Positions 1 to 8,342 of a stretch of 64,000 nucleotides of DNA are shown piece by piece (within the stretch, counting starts at the first letter, position 1; each line of letters starts with the position of its first letter). The notes below the pieces were generated by a model that was given only the letters and a program-made list of their open reading frames with translations, made no database searches and had not been told where the DNA came from. The translations under genes were made by a program, and so were the position numbers. The stretch is from Chitinophagaceae bacterium (lineage in GTDB: Bacteria > Bacteroidota > Bacteroidia > Chitinophagales > Chitinophagaceae). The stretch is taken from assembly GCA_017307735.1 (NCBI GenBank), contig JAFKGR010000010.1, forward strand, positions 62,001 through 126,000, written 5' to 3'.

Positions 1-1431
1 CTTTACACCTACGGATGATTTTATTTTCAAAGATTGTATTGGCGCAACTTCGAGGAAGGCATTACCGACAATATCATCAGACCATGCATAGCTGCCCAAT
101 CTGGTTTGGATATACGCCAACGGATTTGTCATTTCCTGACCCACATAGGGTGAAATACCATAAGGCAATCCCTGTGGATCGAGAATAATTCCCTTGTTGT
201 TGTAAACACTGGCGTTGGGCTGTGAGGATATATCTGATACTACCAATGGAGTAATAGGATCCAGATTGATTGCAGAACTTAATGGACCTCCAAATTCACT
301 GTTGGTGTTTCCTAATCCCGCACTTTTCTGACGGGTATAACCTAATGTCTGGCCGAAAGTGACATATCTTGAAATTTTGTGTGTCGAATTCAGCCTCATA
401 TTTATTTTTCTGAAGTTGGATATTTCGGTTGCCACAATACCATCCTGATATTGCATACCACCTGACAGGTAAAAGGTCGATTTATCATTACCTCCGCTAA
501 GGCTCAGTTCAGTGGAATATCTTTGGGCGGCATCATTGAAAATGGCCTTTTGCCAATCGGTTCCCTTTCCAAGTCCGGTTACATCAGGAAATGGAATTCC
601 ATTGCCCGCTGCAACGGAACTTTCGTTTCGCAGCACCGCATATTCGGTGGCATTGAGAAGTTTCAATACTCTTTCGGGAGATGAGGTTCCATAATAGCCA
701 TTGAAATTCGTCGTGAGTTTTCCTCTGGCCCCTTTCTTTGTAGTTACCAGAATTACTCCGGCTGCTGCACGGGTACCATAAATGGCCGCTGAAGCGGCAT
801 CTTTTAAAACTTCTATGGAGGCTATATCTGATTGGTTGAGATAGCCAATGCCTCCGGCATCTACGACCACTCCATCTACCACCCAAAGTGGATTGTTATT
901 ATTAAAGGTGGTAATGCCTCTGACTCTGATGGTAGAAGGAGATCCTGGTTGCCCGGAATTTTGCATGATGGTAACACCCGCAACCCGGCCCTGCAAGGCC
1001 TGTTCGATTCTTCCGTTAGGAATGTCCTTCAAATCGCTTGCTTTGACCGATGAAATAGCTCCGGTAACATTCGATTTTTTCTGGGTGCCATATCCTACCA
1101 CGACTACCTCCTGGAGGTTATCCGTAGAACTGGCAAGTTGAACGTTGACAGTTCCATTTGAGGGCACGGCAATTTCCTGTGACCTCATGCCGATAAAAGA
1201 TATTATAATAAAGGCATTTGGGCCGGGAGTATTTATTTTGAAATATCCGTTGTCGTCCGTAGAGGTTGCGGTAGTAGTGCCTTTGATTAATACAGTGGCA
1301 CCTGATAAAGGTTCTCCGGTTGCCTGGGAAGTTACTCTTCCGGTTACCTCAATACTTTGCGCCCATGCTGTACCGATTATCAATTGAAACAGTACAAGGA
1401 CAAAAGCATAGATTGGAATTTTTCGATTCAT
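1..1431 (-). CDS. SusC/RagA-family TonB-dependent outer-membrane transporter, N-terminal part (cut by window edge)
   Basis: The frame is open for 477 codons from an ATG to the left edge, so only the N-terminal half of a usual 1000-residue SusC is present. A signal peptide (residues 1-25, ending AWA-Q) is followed by a carboxypeptidase-regulatory-like domain (about 27-105) with the GYF and FIGM motifs, then the stretch EVVVVGYGTQKKSNVTG and a plug domain. The plug contains IRVRG, WVVDGVVVD and the family signature IEVLKDAASAAIYGTRAA. Such proteins import oligosaccharides or peptides across the outer membrane with a SusD lipoprotein and TonB energy. The SusD partner would lie to the left, outside the window. 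The GH5 gene upstream on the same strand suggests a glycan substrate; that is inference. Confidence 0.95.
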   Translation of the reverse strand, partial: MNRKIPIYAFVLVLFQLIIGTAWAQSIEVTGRVTSQATGEPLSGATVLIKGTTTATSTDDNGYFKINTPGPNAFIIISFIGMRSQEIAVPSNGTVNVQLASSTDNLQEVVVVGYGTQKKSNVTGAISSVKASDLKDIPNGRIEQALQGRVAGVTIMQNSGQPGSPSTIRVRGITTFNNNNPLWVVDGVVVDAGGIGYLNQSDIASIEVLKDAASAAIYGTRAAAGVILVTTKKGARGKLTTNFNGYYGTSSPERVLKLLNATEYAVLRNESSVAAGNGIPFPDVTGLGKGTDWQKAIFNDAAQRYSTELSLSGGNDKSTFYLSGGMQYQDGIVATEISNFRKINMRLNSTHKISRYVTFGQTLGYTRQKSAGLGNTNSEFGGPLSSAINLDPITPLVVSDISSQPNASVYNNKGIILDPQGLPYGISPYVGQEMTNPLAYIQTRLGSYAWSDDIVGNAFLEVAPIQSLKIKSSVGVK

Positions 1432-1453
1432 AAAGCTTTCATTTTGATTTTAG

Positions 1454-1488
1454 AAAATGAGTATGATTTAGATTATAAAATGAGTATG
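1454..1488. repeat. 12-bp direct repeat upstream of susC
   Basis: The 12-mer AAAATGAGTATG occurs at 1454-1465 and again at 1477-1488, a period of 23 bp (about two helical turns), within 60 bp of the susC start codon. It could be a regulator site for the susC promoter. No function is shown by the sequence alone. Confidence 0.4.
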
Positions 1489-1543
1489 GTCATTAAATTT
1501 TTTTAAATAGACTTTAAGTCATTTTTCAGAATTGTTTGGTCTG

Positions 1544-3280
1544 TTATTCAATTAGTTTTTCGGTTATCCTGATGTCTTTAAATTCAAATCCACCTTTCTC
1601 TGCAAGAACCCTGATTATATTCTTTCCCTGAGAAAAGTTTACAGAAGGAAGTGAAATCTCACTCCAACTATTTCCGATGGGAACCTCCACTGTAAACAAA
1701 CTTTTCCCGTTTAATTGGAAATTAATTTGCCCTCCGCTTTTCAATCCACGAACAATAAACTTTAGGTGGTATTTGTTTTGGTTCGGTGAGTTGACGGTAT
1801 ATTGCAACCATTCTCCGCTTTCTATATTAAAGACATAATAATTATTAGAATTGCTGCTTCGTATTATATCTACCCCATCATTTCTGTAAACTTTTCCCTG
1901 GTTACCACCAGTGCTTTCATCTGAAATATGGTAATCTGTGGTATCTGTATCCATATAGGCAATACGGTTCCCACCCAAATCATAATCAACTGCATGAATG
2001 ATGGATCCCGGAATTATGGTATGGGATTTAAAAGGTTTCGACTCGTCTGAAAATGGCTGACGAATCAACGCATCAATGACGTCATATTTTACGATGTTAT
2101 TCTCAATTTTTGCTGATTCAGACAAACTCATTACGGCTTGATAAGCCTCTCCGGCAGATGGCCTGGACCCTTTACCCTGCCAGTAATTCAGCAATTTATT
2201 ATACAATGTGTTATCGGGAATTTGTAAGGGATTATTGTTCCCTAACTTTTTGAGTGGCCACCAGGCCCAGCCTATATTGTTTTCCTCGAATAACCTAACA
2301 GCCTGGGTGTACCAGACATTGGAATTCTCGCCCGTCTCACCAATCCAAACGGGAATGTTGTATTTCTTCCTGTAATCGAGAATGTATTGGATGGAATGCT
2401 GATCGTTGTAATTCCAGTATTTATGAAAACTCAAAACCATGTTCTTATCCCAGGGTGGAAGCATTCCGCTATAATTATTTCCCCATCCGTTTCCTTCTAT
2501 GATGATGATATGGTTTTTATCCACCTCTCTGATTGCAGAAGTGATTTCTACCAGCAACTTTTTCAGCGGGATATTGTTGGTTTCCTTTAATCCGTTTTTA
2601 TCATTTACAGGATCGTCAAATCCCCAGTTGGGTTCGTTTAAAATATCATAACCGCCAATCCATGGTTCGTTTGCATACCGGGTAGCCAACTTTTTCCAAA
2701 GTGCAATGGTCTTTTGCTGGTTGGCATCACTTTCCCAGAGCGAAGGGAGAGAAGGATCACGGTCTGAAATATTCAAATCGTTTCCCTGTCCGCCAGGTGC
2801 TGCATGCAGGTCAAGAATTAAATAAATCTGATTGGCTTTACACCAACTGAGCAGGCTGTCTGTAAGATTGAATCCTTTTTCTATCCAGGTATTGATCCCC
2901 TTCACGGGTTCTTTTTCAGAAGGGAGGGTAAATAAATTGTAGTGTAAGGGTAACCTGATAGAATTGAATCCCCACGCTTTCAGAGAATCCACATCGGCCT
3001 TATTAATATAATTCTTCAGCCATGAATCATAAAATGCACTTGTTTTTTCAGGGCCGATCAGGCTCTCTATCCTTTTTCTGATGTTGTGTTGCTGGCCATC
3101 TTCCCGAATTCTCAACATATACCCCTCCTGCAACATCCATCCTCCCAACCCGATACCCCTCAGCAGTACATTCTTACCATTCTCATTTACAATATCCTGT
3201 CCTTTAACCGACAAGAATCCTTGCGCATGAGCTTGCATGGTCAGGGAAACAATCAGTAAAAATAAAGGCCATTTCTGCAT
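1544..3280 (-). CDS. Secreted glycoside hydrolase family 5 enzyme with C-terminal CBM6-like module
   Basis: This is a 578-residue exported protein with signal peptide 1-19 (AHA-Q). Residues about 25-365 form a GH5 (clan A) barrel: the N-terminal RGIGLGGW, SIRLPLHY, the acid/base Glu216 in DILNEPNW, a conserved HKYWNYND segment and the nucleophile Glu315 in VWIGETGEN. A linker leads to a CBM6/CBM35-like beta-sandwich (about 424-578) with the typical GEWLQYTVN strand. Known family members hydrolyse beta-glucans or beta-mannans; the exact substrate cannot be read from sequence. The gene lies on the same strand just upstream of susC and is divergent from the Y_Y_Y regulator, so it probably belongs to a small glycan-utilisation locus. 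Confidence 0.92.
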   Translation of the reverse strand: MQKWPLFLLIVSLTMQAHAQGFLSVKGQDIVNENGKNVLLRGIGLGGWMLQEGYMLRIREDGQQHNIRKRIESLIGPEKTSAFYDSWLKNYINKADVDSLKAWGFNSIRLPLHYNLFTLPSEKEPVKGINTWIEKGFNLTDSLLSWCKANQIYLILDLHAAPGGQGNDLNISDRDPSLPSLWESDANQQKTIALWKKLATRYANEPWIGGYDILNEPNWGFDDPVNDKNGLKETNNIPLKKLLVEITSAIREVDKNHIIIIEGNGWGNNYSGMLPPWDKNMVLSFHKYWNYNDQHSIQYILDYRKKYNIPVWIGETGENSNVWYTQAVRLFEENNIGWAWWPLKKLGNNNPLQIPDNTLYNKLLNYWQGKGSRPSAGEAYQAVMSLSESAKIENNIVKYDVIDALIRQPFSDESKPFKSHTIIPGSIIHAVDYDLGGNRIAYMDTDTTDYHISDESTGGNQGKVYRNDGVDIIRSSNSNNYYVFNIESGEWLQYTVNSPNQNKYHLKFIVRGLKSGGQINFQLNGKSLFTVEVPIGNSWSEISLPSVNFSQGKNIIRVLAEKGGFEFKDIRITEKLIE

Positions 3281-3384
3281 AATAAAACTGACTTTTTGAA
3301 ACAGTTTTTAACTTAAAAAGAATGAGAGATTTAAATATCAATTTTGGGAATTCAATTTACCCCCGTTCCTGGTGCTGACCTATT

Positions 3385-3467
3385 TTTTTAACCCATCAAT
3401 ACCACATCAAAAATTTCCGGGTTCTTTGCGGGTGTTGATTTTTAACCCATCAATACCACATCAAAAA
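3385..3467. promoter_or_regulatory. Duplicated 29-bp element in the GH5 / Y_Y_Y regulator intergenic region
   Basis: An identical 29-bp sequence is present at 3385-3413 and 3439-3467, starts 54 bp apart. It begins with five T, ends with five A and contains two CATCAA half-sites 11 bp apart (one helical turn). In the second copy, GGTGTTGAT (3431-3439) is complementary to ATCAATACC (3449-3457) with one mismatch, giving a dyad; the first copy has a weaker version. It lies 39-121 bp before the regulator start. Likely an operator pair for divergent control; this is inference. Confidence 0.55.
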
Positions 3468-3505
3468 AAATTGTAGTTTTAATTGTTGAATATTGTCATA
3501 GGAAT

Positions 3506-6391
3506 ATGAGAAAATTTCTATTGTTATTTCTAAGTATTAGTATTATCAGAGTTTCTGCTCAAAATACCATTGGCATGCCTGAGGTAATTTCCTTCCCGAA
3601 AGATTTGTACAGGGCAGGAACTCAAAACTGGAAAATTGCACAGGACAAAAATGGTATCATGTATTTTGCAAACAATGAGGGGTTGTTAACTTTTGACGGA
3701 AATTTCTGGAAAAAATATACAGTTCCCAATGGGACAATTGTTCGAAGTCTTGCCATTGTGCAGAATCGTATCTATATAGGCGCCCAGAGTGAAATTGGTT
3801 ATTTTTCATCCGGAACCAATGGAGTCCTTAAATATACATCTCTGACAGAAAAGATTCCGGACAATGACCGTGGATTTGCTGATGTATGGGATGTAATTCC
3901 TTACGGAGATAAAGTATTTTTCAGGTCAAACAAAAAGGTAATTCAGTTCGATAATGGCGCCATAAAAATCTTCAATGGAATAGATTGGAGTTTTTTGGGG
4001 TTGAGTAATGGAGAACTTATAGCCAACGAATATCAAAAAGGAATTTTAAAATATTCTTCAGGCAAATGGATGCCCTTTCTGGAAAAGAATGATTTACCCG
4101 GTGATGCACGGATCACTTCTATTACATCCATTGCTCCGGATAGTTCTATAGTTACCACATTGACCAGCGGCCTTTATTTGCTGACAGGAAACACTCTTGT
4201 TCCGTTTGCACATCTTTCGCTAAGCGAACTATCGGGGAAAAACGTTTACAAATCAGTTTTTTTGGGTGATGACCGCATTGCTATTATTACCAATTTCGGC
4301 GGTTGCTACATCATTTCAAAGAAAGGAAAAATTGTAAAATGGATTTCAAAGCAGGATGGATTGCTCAATAATAATGTCCTTTCTGCTTTTTTGGACAGGG
4401 ATAAAAATCTATGGTTGGGGCTGGACAACGGAATCAATTTGATTGTGTTCGACAATGCCATCTCTCATATCTATCCCGATAATGAGGAACAAAGTACAGG
4501 GTATGCAGCGATGGTCTATAACAACAGTTTGTATTTGGGCACCTCCAATGGTTTGTATTCTATTGCAATTTCAGGGCAGAAAGATTTCAGCCAGATCAGG
4601 AATAAATTTCATCTGGTACCGGGCACAAGCGGACAGGTCTGGAATCTTTCAGAAGTGGATGGAAAATTATTGATGGGACACAATGTTGGATTTTTTCAGA
4701 TAGAAGATAACCGGGCAAAAATGATCGATCCCACATCCGGATTCTGGACCTTTATACCAGTGGGAGATTATTTACCATCCAAACTTGTGATAGCCGGTAA
4801 TTACAATGGAATAAATCTGTATTATTTTCAACATGGGCAGTTTACCAACCCATCTATACACACCCATTTTGAATCTGCAAGGTTTGTAGCGCTGAATAAT
4901 CACATTGCCTGGGTGGCACATCCATACAAGGGCGTGTACAAAGTAAACCTGACCAATGAATCAGCGCCAACCAATACTATTTATCCTGATAAAAACCATT
5001 ATCTCACCAGCAATAATAATTACATTTTTAAGGTAAAGGGTAGGGTTGTGCTTTGCACCGGAAAAGGCATTTTTGAATATGATTCTAAAAAGGATGATTT
5101 CGTTCCTTCGGAATTCTTTAACCGGATAATGAAAGGGATTCCGGTTCAGTACTTTAAAGAAGACGAAGAGGGAAATGTCTGGTTTGTTTCCGGCAAACGT
5201 CCGGGTATTATTGATTTTTCTGCAAAAAAACCAACGATTATTTTCATTCCCGAGCTGAATGATAAAATAATGTCCAATGAGTATAAGTTTATTTATCCGT
5301 ATAATCAGGAAAATGTTTTCATCGCCGGCGAAAAAGGATTTTATCATTTAAACCTTAAAAAATACAAGGAGCGGAAGAGGGATGTGCGGGTATTGCTAAG
5401 CAGTGTGAATGCGGTAAGCAATCATGACAGCACAATTTTCGGTAGTTTTCTCACTGATTTTTTACAGGAAAAGAAGTTTGCAAATTCTGAAATTCCCAAA
5501 CTAAATCACAACTGGAATTCAATCCGTTTTTCATTTTCATCTCCTGAGTTTGCAAAGCAATCGCAGATAGAATATTCATACATGCTTGAAAACTTTGATG
5601 ACGCATGGTCTGTGTGGTCTCCCAAAAATGAAAAAGAATACACCAATTTATCAGAGGGTACATACACCTTTCGTGTCAAGGCGGGGGTTCAGGGGGTTGA
5701 AGAATCGCCGGTTTACAGTTACCGGTTTTCCATTATGCCGCCCTGGTACAGAAGCCTTCCTGCCTACCTATTTTACTTTTTGTCTTTTGTAGGGGCCCTG
5801 GTATTTTTATATTATTTGCAAAAAAGAAGGTTCCGACTTCAGAGCTTTAAATATGAAGAAGAACAAAAGAGGCTCATTTATTTGAATCAGTTGGAACGTG
5901 ACCGGGATGAAAAGGAAATTATCCGTTTGAAAAATGAAAAGCTGGAGGCCGATATTCAGTTGAAAAATACGGAGCTGGCCTCGGCAACATTCAGCCTGGT
6001 TCAAAACGGGGAACGCCTGCTGAAGGTGAAAGAAGAATTATTGAAATTGAAAGTGACAGGATCTTCTGAAAAGAATTCTCAGGAATATAAAAAGATTATC
6101 AGGATGCTCGGAGAGACCACAATAAAAGAAAGTTGGGAAGAATTTGCACTACACTTTGATCAGGTTCATAACAACTTCCTGGTAAAAATCAAGAACTCCT
6201 ATCCGAAGCTAACCCCGAATGAACTTAGGCTTTGCGCTTACCTTAGGCTGAATTTATCCAGCAAAGAAATCGGGCAAATCATGAACATCACTACCAAGAG
6301 TGTGGAGCTGGCACGCTACCGGTTGAGAAAAAAACTTAAGATACAGCAGGAGGTAGAGTTGTTTTCTTTTCTGCTTAAAATAAATGAATGA
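3506..6391 (+). CDS. Y_Y_Y-domain one-protein sensor/regulator with LuxR-type helix-turn-helix
   Basis: This 961-residue protein has a signal peptide (1-18), a large two-component-regulator beta-propeller region (about 20-610, with repeats such as NLWLGLDNGINLI), a Y_Y_Y domain (about 660-745, EYTNLSEGTYTFRVKA), one membrane helix (about 750-775), a charged coiled coil (776-870) and a C-terminal HTH (about 895-961, LTPNELRLCAYLRLNLSSKEIG). It resembles hybrid two-component systems of Bacteroidota but lacks kinase and receiver domains: the periplasmic sensor is coupled directly through the membrane to a DNA-binding domain. It is divergent from the GH5 and susC genes, which it probably controls in response to a glycan fragment. 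The direct mechanism is inferred. Confidence 0.9.
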   Translation: MRKFLLLFLSISIIRVSAQNTIGMPEVISFPKDLYRAGTQNWKIAQDKNGIMYFANNEGLLTFDGNFWKKYTVPNGTIVRSLAIVQNRIYIGAQSEIGYFSSGTNGVLKYTSLTEKIPDNDRGFADVWDVIPYGDKVFFRSNKKVIQFDNGAIKIFNGIDWSFLGLSNGELIANEYQKGILKYSSGKWMPFLEKNDLPGDARITSITSIAPDSSIVTTLTSGLYLLTGNTLVPFAHLSLSELSGKNVYKSVFLGDDRIAIITNFGGCYIISKKGKIVKWISKQDGLLNNNVLSAFLDRDKNLWLGLDNGINLIVFDNAISHIYPDNEEQSTGYAAMVYNNSLYLGTSNGLYSIAISGQKDFSQIRNKFHLVPGTSGQVWNLSEVDGKLLMGHNVGFFQIEDNRAKMIDPTSGFWTFIPVGDYLPSKLVIAGNYNGINLYYFQHGQFTNPSIHTHFESARFVALNNHIAWVAHPYKGVYKVNLTNESAPTNTIYPDKNHYLTSNNNYIFKVKGRVVLCTGKGIFEYDSKKDDFVPSEFFNRIMKGIPVQYFKEDEEGNVWFVSGKRPGIIDFSAKKPTIIFIPELNDKIMSNEYKFIYPYNQENVFIAGEKGFYHLNLKKYKERKRDVRVLLSSVNAVSNHDSTIFGSFLTDFLQEKKFANSEIPKLNHNWNSIRFSFSSPEFAKQSQIEYSYMLENFDDAWSVWSPKNEKEYTNLSEGTYTFRVKAGVQGVEESPVYSYRFSIMPPWYRSLPAYLFYFLSFVGALVFLYYLQKRRFRLQSFKYEEEQKRLIYLNQLERDRDEKEIIRLKNEKLEADIQLKNTELASATFSLVQNGERLLKVKEELLKLKVTGSSEKNSQEYKKIIRMLGETTIKESWEEFALHFDQVHNNFLVKIKNSYPKLTPNELRLCAYLRLNLSSKEIGQIMNITTKSVELARYRLRKKLKIQQEVELFSFLLKINE

Positions 6392-6865
6392 ATTGGAGGT
6401 AGCCTGAAAAATTCTATGCTTTCAGTAAATAATTTTTTTTGTTCAACAGAAATTTATCTGAACTGCAATTCCGTTGAATTCTCCTTTTACCAATTTCGTT
6501 GCCGCGGCCCTGCGAGGGAAAATTTCTTTTGAATCATTCTATCAACTTTTTTCAAGCATTCTCCTGTGCACGAGTGATACCACAGCCCGGGATTGCCACC
6601 AATAATAAACGGATTTGAAATTTAGGGGCATTCTCTATCGAATTGGAATCCGGACTCATTGAGATTTATTTTACGTAAACATCAGTCAGATATTGATTGT
6701 AGTTTATCATTAATTCAGGTTCTGCTATAACCGTTAAAAAAAATTTTTAAACTTTCCTGTAACCAATCCTGAAAACACAGCTCTATAATTTACAAAACTG
6801 TGACAAGTGAATCCATCCGTTTCTTTTAAAGAGCTATTTCAAATTCATCATAAAAAACAAAAGTT
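6392..6865. other. 474-bp intergenic region without a recognisable gene
   Basis: This is AT-rich sequence between the regulator stop and the dihaem lipoprotein gene. I see no coding frame of meaningful length, no tRNA-like T-loop and no exact TAnnTTTG box. The promoter of the downstream gene presumably lies in the last 150 bp, but I cannot place it. Confidence 0.5.
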
Positions 6866-8137
6866 ATGAAACATGGATTTATGGTTACAGTACTGCTGAT
6901 GGCTGTATTTGGCCTTACCAGTTGTAACAAATTAGACCTTGGTCATTTTCCCTGGGATCATGGCAGCGCCCCCGGTAAAGGTGAACTGAATTTGCCTCCG
7001 TTGGATCCGCAATTAGTTCAACAAGGAAAACAGGTATTTCGTTATTGGACATTTGGTGATGAAACGTTTTGGACAGACAAGCTGCAGATGAATAAGGTTA
7101 TCGAATCTGCAGTAAGCCCAAAAACGGCGCTGAGCGTGGGTTTGAAGGTGGATGCTGCGGCATTGCCCGCTTCCGTCATCACCGCGATTGAAAAAGGCCA
7201 GGTCAATTTGGATGACCCCCAAACAACTCTTCTGCTGATTCAGGCCAATGCGGTTTTGGGAATAAAAGGAGAGGTCAGCAAGAATGCAGATGGTACGCTG
7301 TCGCTGGATAGAGTTGGTGTCACCTGTGCCCTTTGTCATTCCACAGTCGACAATTCTGTTGCTCCGGGTATTGGAAACCGGTTGGATTGCTGGCCAAACA
7401 GAGATTTGAATCCCGGACTAATTATTTCGTTATCCCCGGCATTGAGTCAATCGACCAAAGCAACCTACGCTTCATGGGGGCCGGGAATGTATGATCCCCG
7501 ATTCAATTTCGACGGGAAGAGCAATCCTGTTGTGATACCACCGGCATATGGATTGTATGGCCTTCCCAAGGCAATCTTTACAGGTGATGGGGATGTGGAA
7601 CACGAACCGGCAGGTCCGGTTGCTTATTGGAACAGATATGTTTCGGTAACCCAAATGCATGGACATGGTTATTTCTCTGATCCACGTCTGCCCTGGACAG
7701 TTGATTACAGGCAAAATGATGACCTCGTTACCTCGGTGCTTCCCGCATTACAGGCGTATGAATATTCGAAATCAGCGCCCGCTGCTCCGGCCAATTCGTA
7801 TGATATTGCTGCTGCAAACAGGGGCAGAGTCGTTTTTATGCAAAAAGCAAATTGTGTAAGTTGTCACAATGGGCCATTGTTCACTGATGTAATTTATGGT
7901 GGTAAGCTTCACCCGCAAAGTGCATCGGTTGCCATTGACAAAGATTACGTGAAACGGTCGGCCACAAAGATGTGGAGAGTTACTCCGCTCAGGGGTATTT
8001 GGCAACATCCGCCTTATTTCCATGATGGTTCTGCCAAGACGCTGGCCGATGTAGTTGACAGGTACAATCAGGTACAAAATCTCAGATTGACAGCAAAAGA
8101 AAAATCTGATCTCACTGAATACCTGAAGTCATTGTAA
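6866..8137 (+). CDS. Dihaem cytochrome c peroxidase / MauG-family lipoprotein
   Basis: A 423-residue exported lipoprotein: hydrophobic leader with lipobox LTSC and Cys20 as lipidation site. Two c-type haem motifs are visible, CALCH at residues 154-158 and CVSCH at 330-334, and the C-terminus has the conserved YFHDGSAKTLADVVDRYN of the MauG/CcpA family. Classical family members reduce hydrogen peroxide with electrons from cytochrome c; MauG-like members oxidise other substrates. The protein is longer than simple CcpA (about 330) because of insertions around the first haem, so peroxidase activity should not be assumed. It is followed by a strong terminator and then by the cytochrome c assembly gene, which it would depend on for haem attachment. 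Confidence 0.88.
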   Translation: MKHGFMVTVLLMAVFGLTSCNKLDLGHFPWDHGSAPGKGELNLPPLDPQLVQQGKQVFRYWTFGDETFWTDKLQMNKVIESAVSPKTALSVGLKVDAAALPASVITAIEKGQVNLDDPQTTLLLIQANAVLGIKGEVSKNADGTLSLDRVGVTCALCHSTVDNSVAPGIGNRLDCWPNRDLNPGLIISLSPALSQSTKATYASWGPGMYDPRFNFDGKSNPVVIPPAYGLYGLPKAIFTGDGDVEHEPAGPVAYWNRYVSVTQMHGHGYFSDPRLPWTVDYRQNDDLVTSVLPALQAYEYSKSAPAAPANSYDIAAANRGRVVFMQKANCVSCHNGPLFTDVIYGGKLHPQSASVAIDKDYVKRSATKMWRVTPLRGIWQHPPYFHDGSAKTLADVVDRYNQVQNLRLTAKEKSDLTEYLKSL

Positions 8138-8188
8138 GTAATGTGTAATAAGATATAACGTAGCATTTTGATTTTTGATTTTAAAACC

Positions 8189-8238
8189 ACATCTCTTCAG
8201 GCGAATTGTGTGTCCTAAACCCTGGAGAGATGTTTTTT
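8189..8238 (+). terminator. Rho-independent terminator after the dihaem lipoprotein gene
   Basis: ACATCTCTTCAGG (8189-8201) pairs with CCTGGAGAGATGT (8221-8233) with one mismatch in 13, followed by a run of six T (8233-8238). It lies 52 bp past the stop codon. Confidence 0.85.
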
Positions 8239-8342
8239 AAAGAAGGTATGGAGAGGTGAATGGGTTGCGAAATATCAGCATGAAAAGCTGCTCTGCAAAT
8301 CTGTTGATGGAAAGATTCAATTTTTAAATCTGATTTTAGAAA

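Noticed and set aside
584..886. 100-codon minus-strand frame with an ATG start
   Set aside because: It overlaps the open SusC frame on the same strand, which carries a signal peptide, plug motifs and no stop over 477 codons. The short frame has no family resemblance.
1..1431. Possible frameshift or pseudogene in the left-edge susC
   Set aside because: Reading every codon from the ATG to position 1 shows no stop. The truncation is due only to the window edge.
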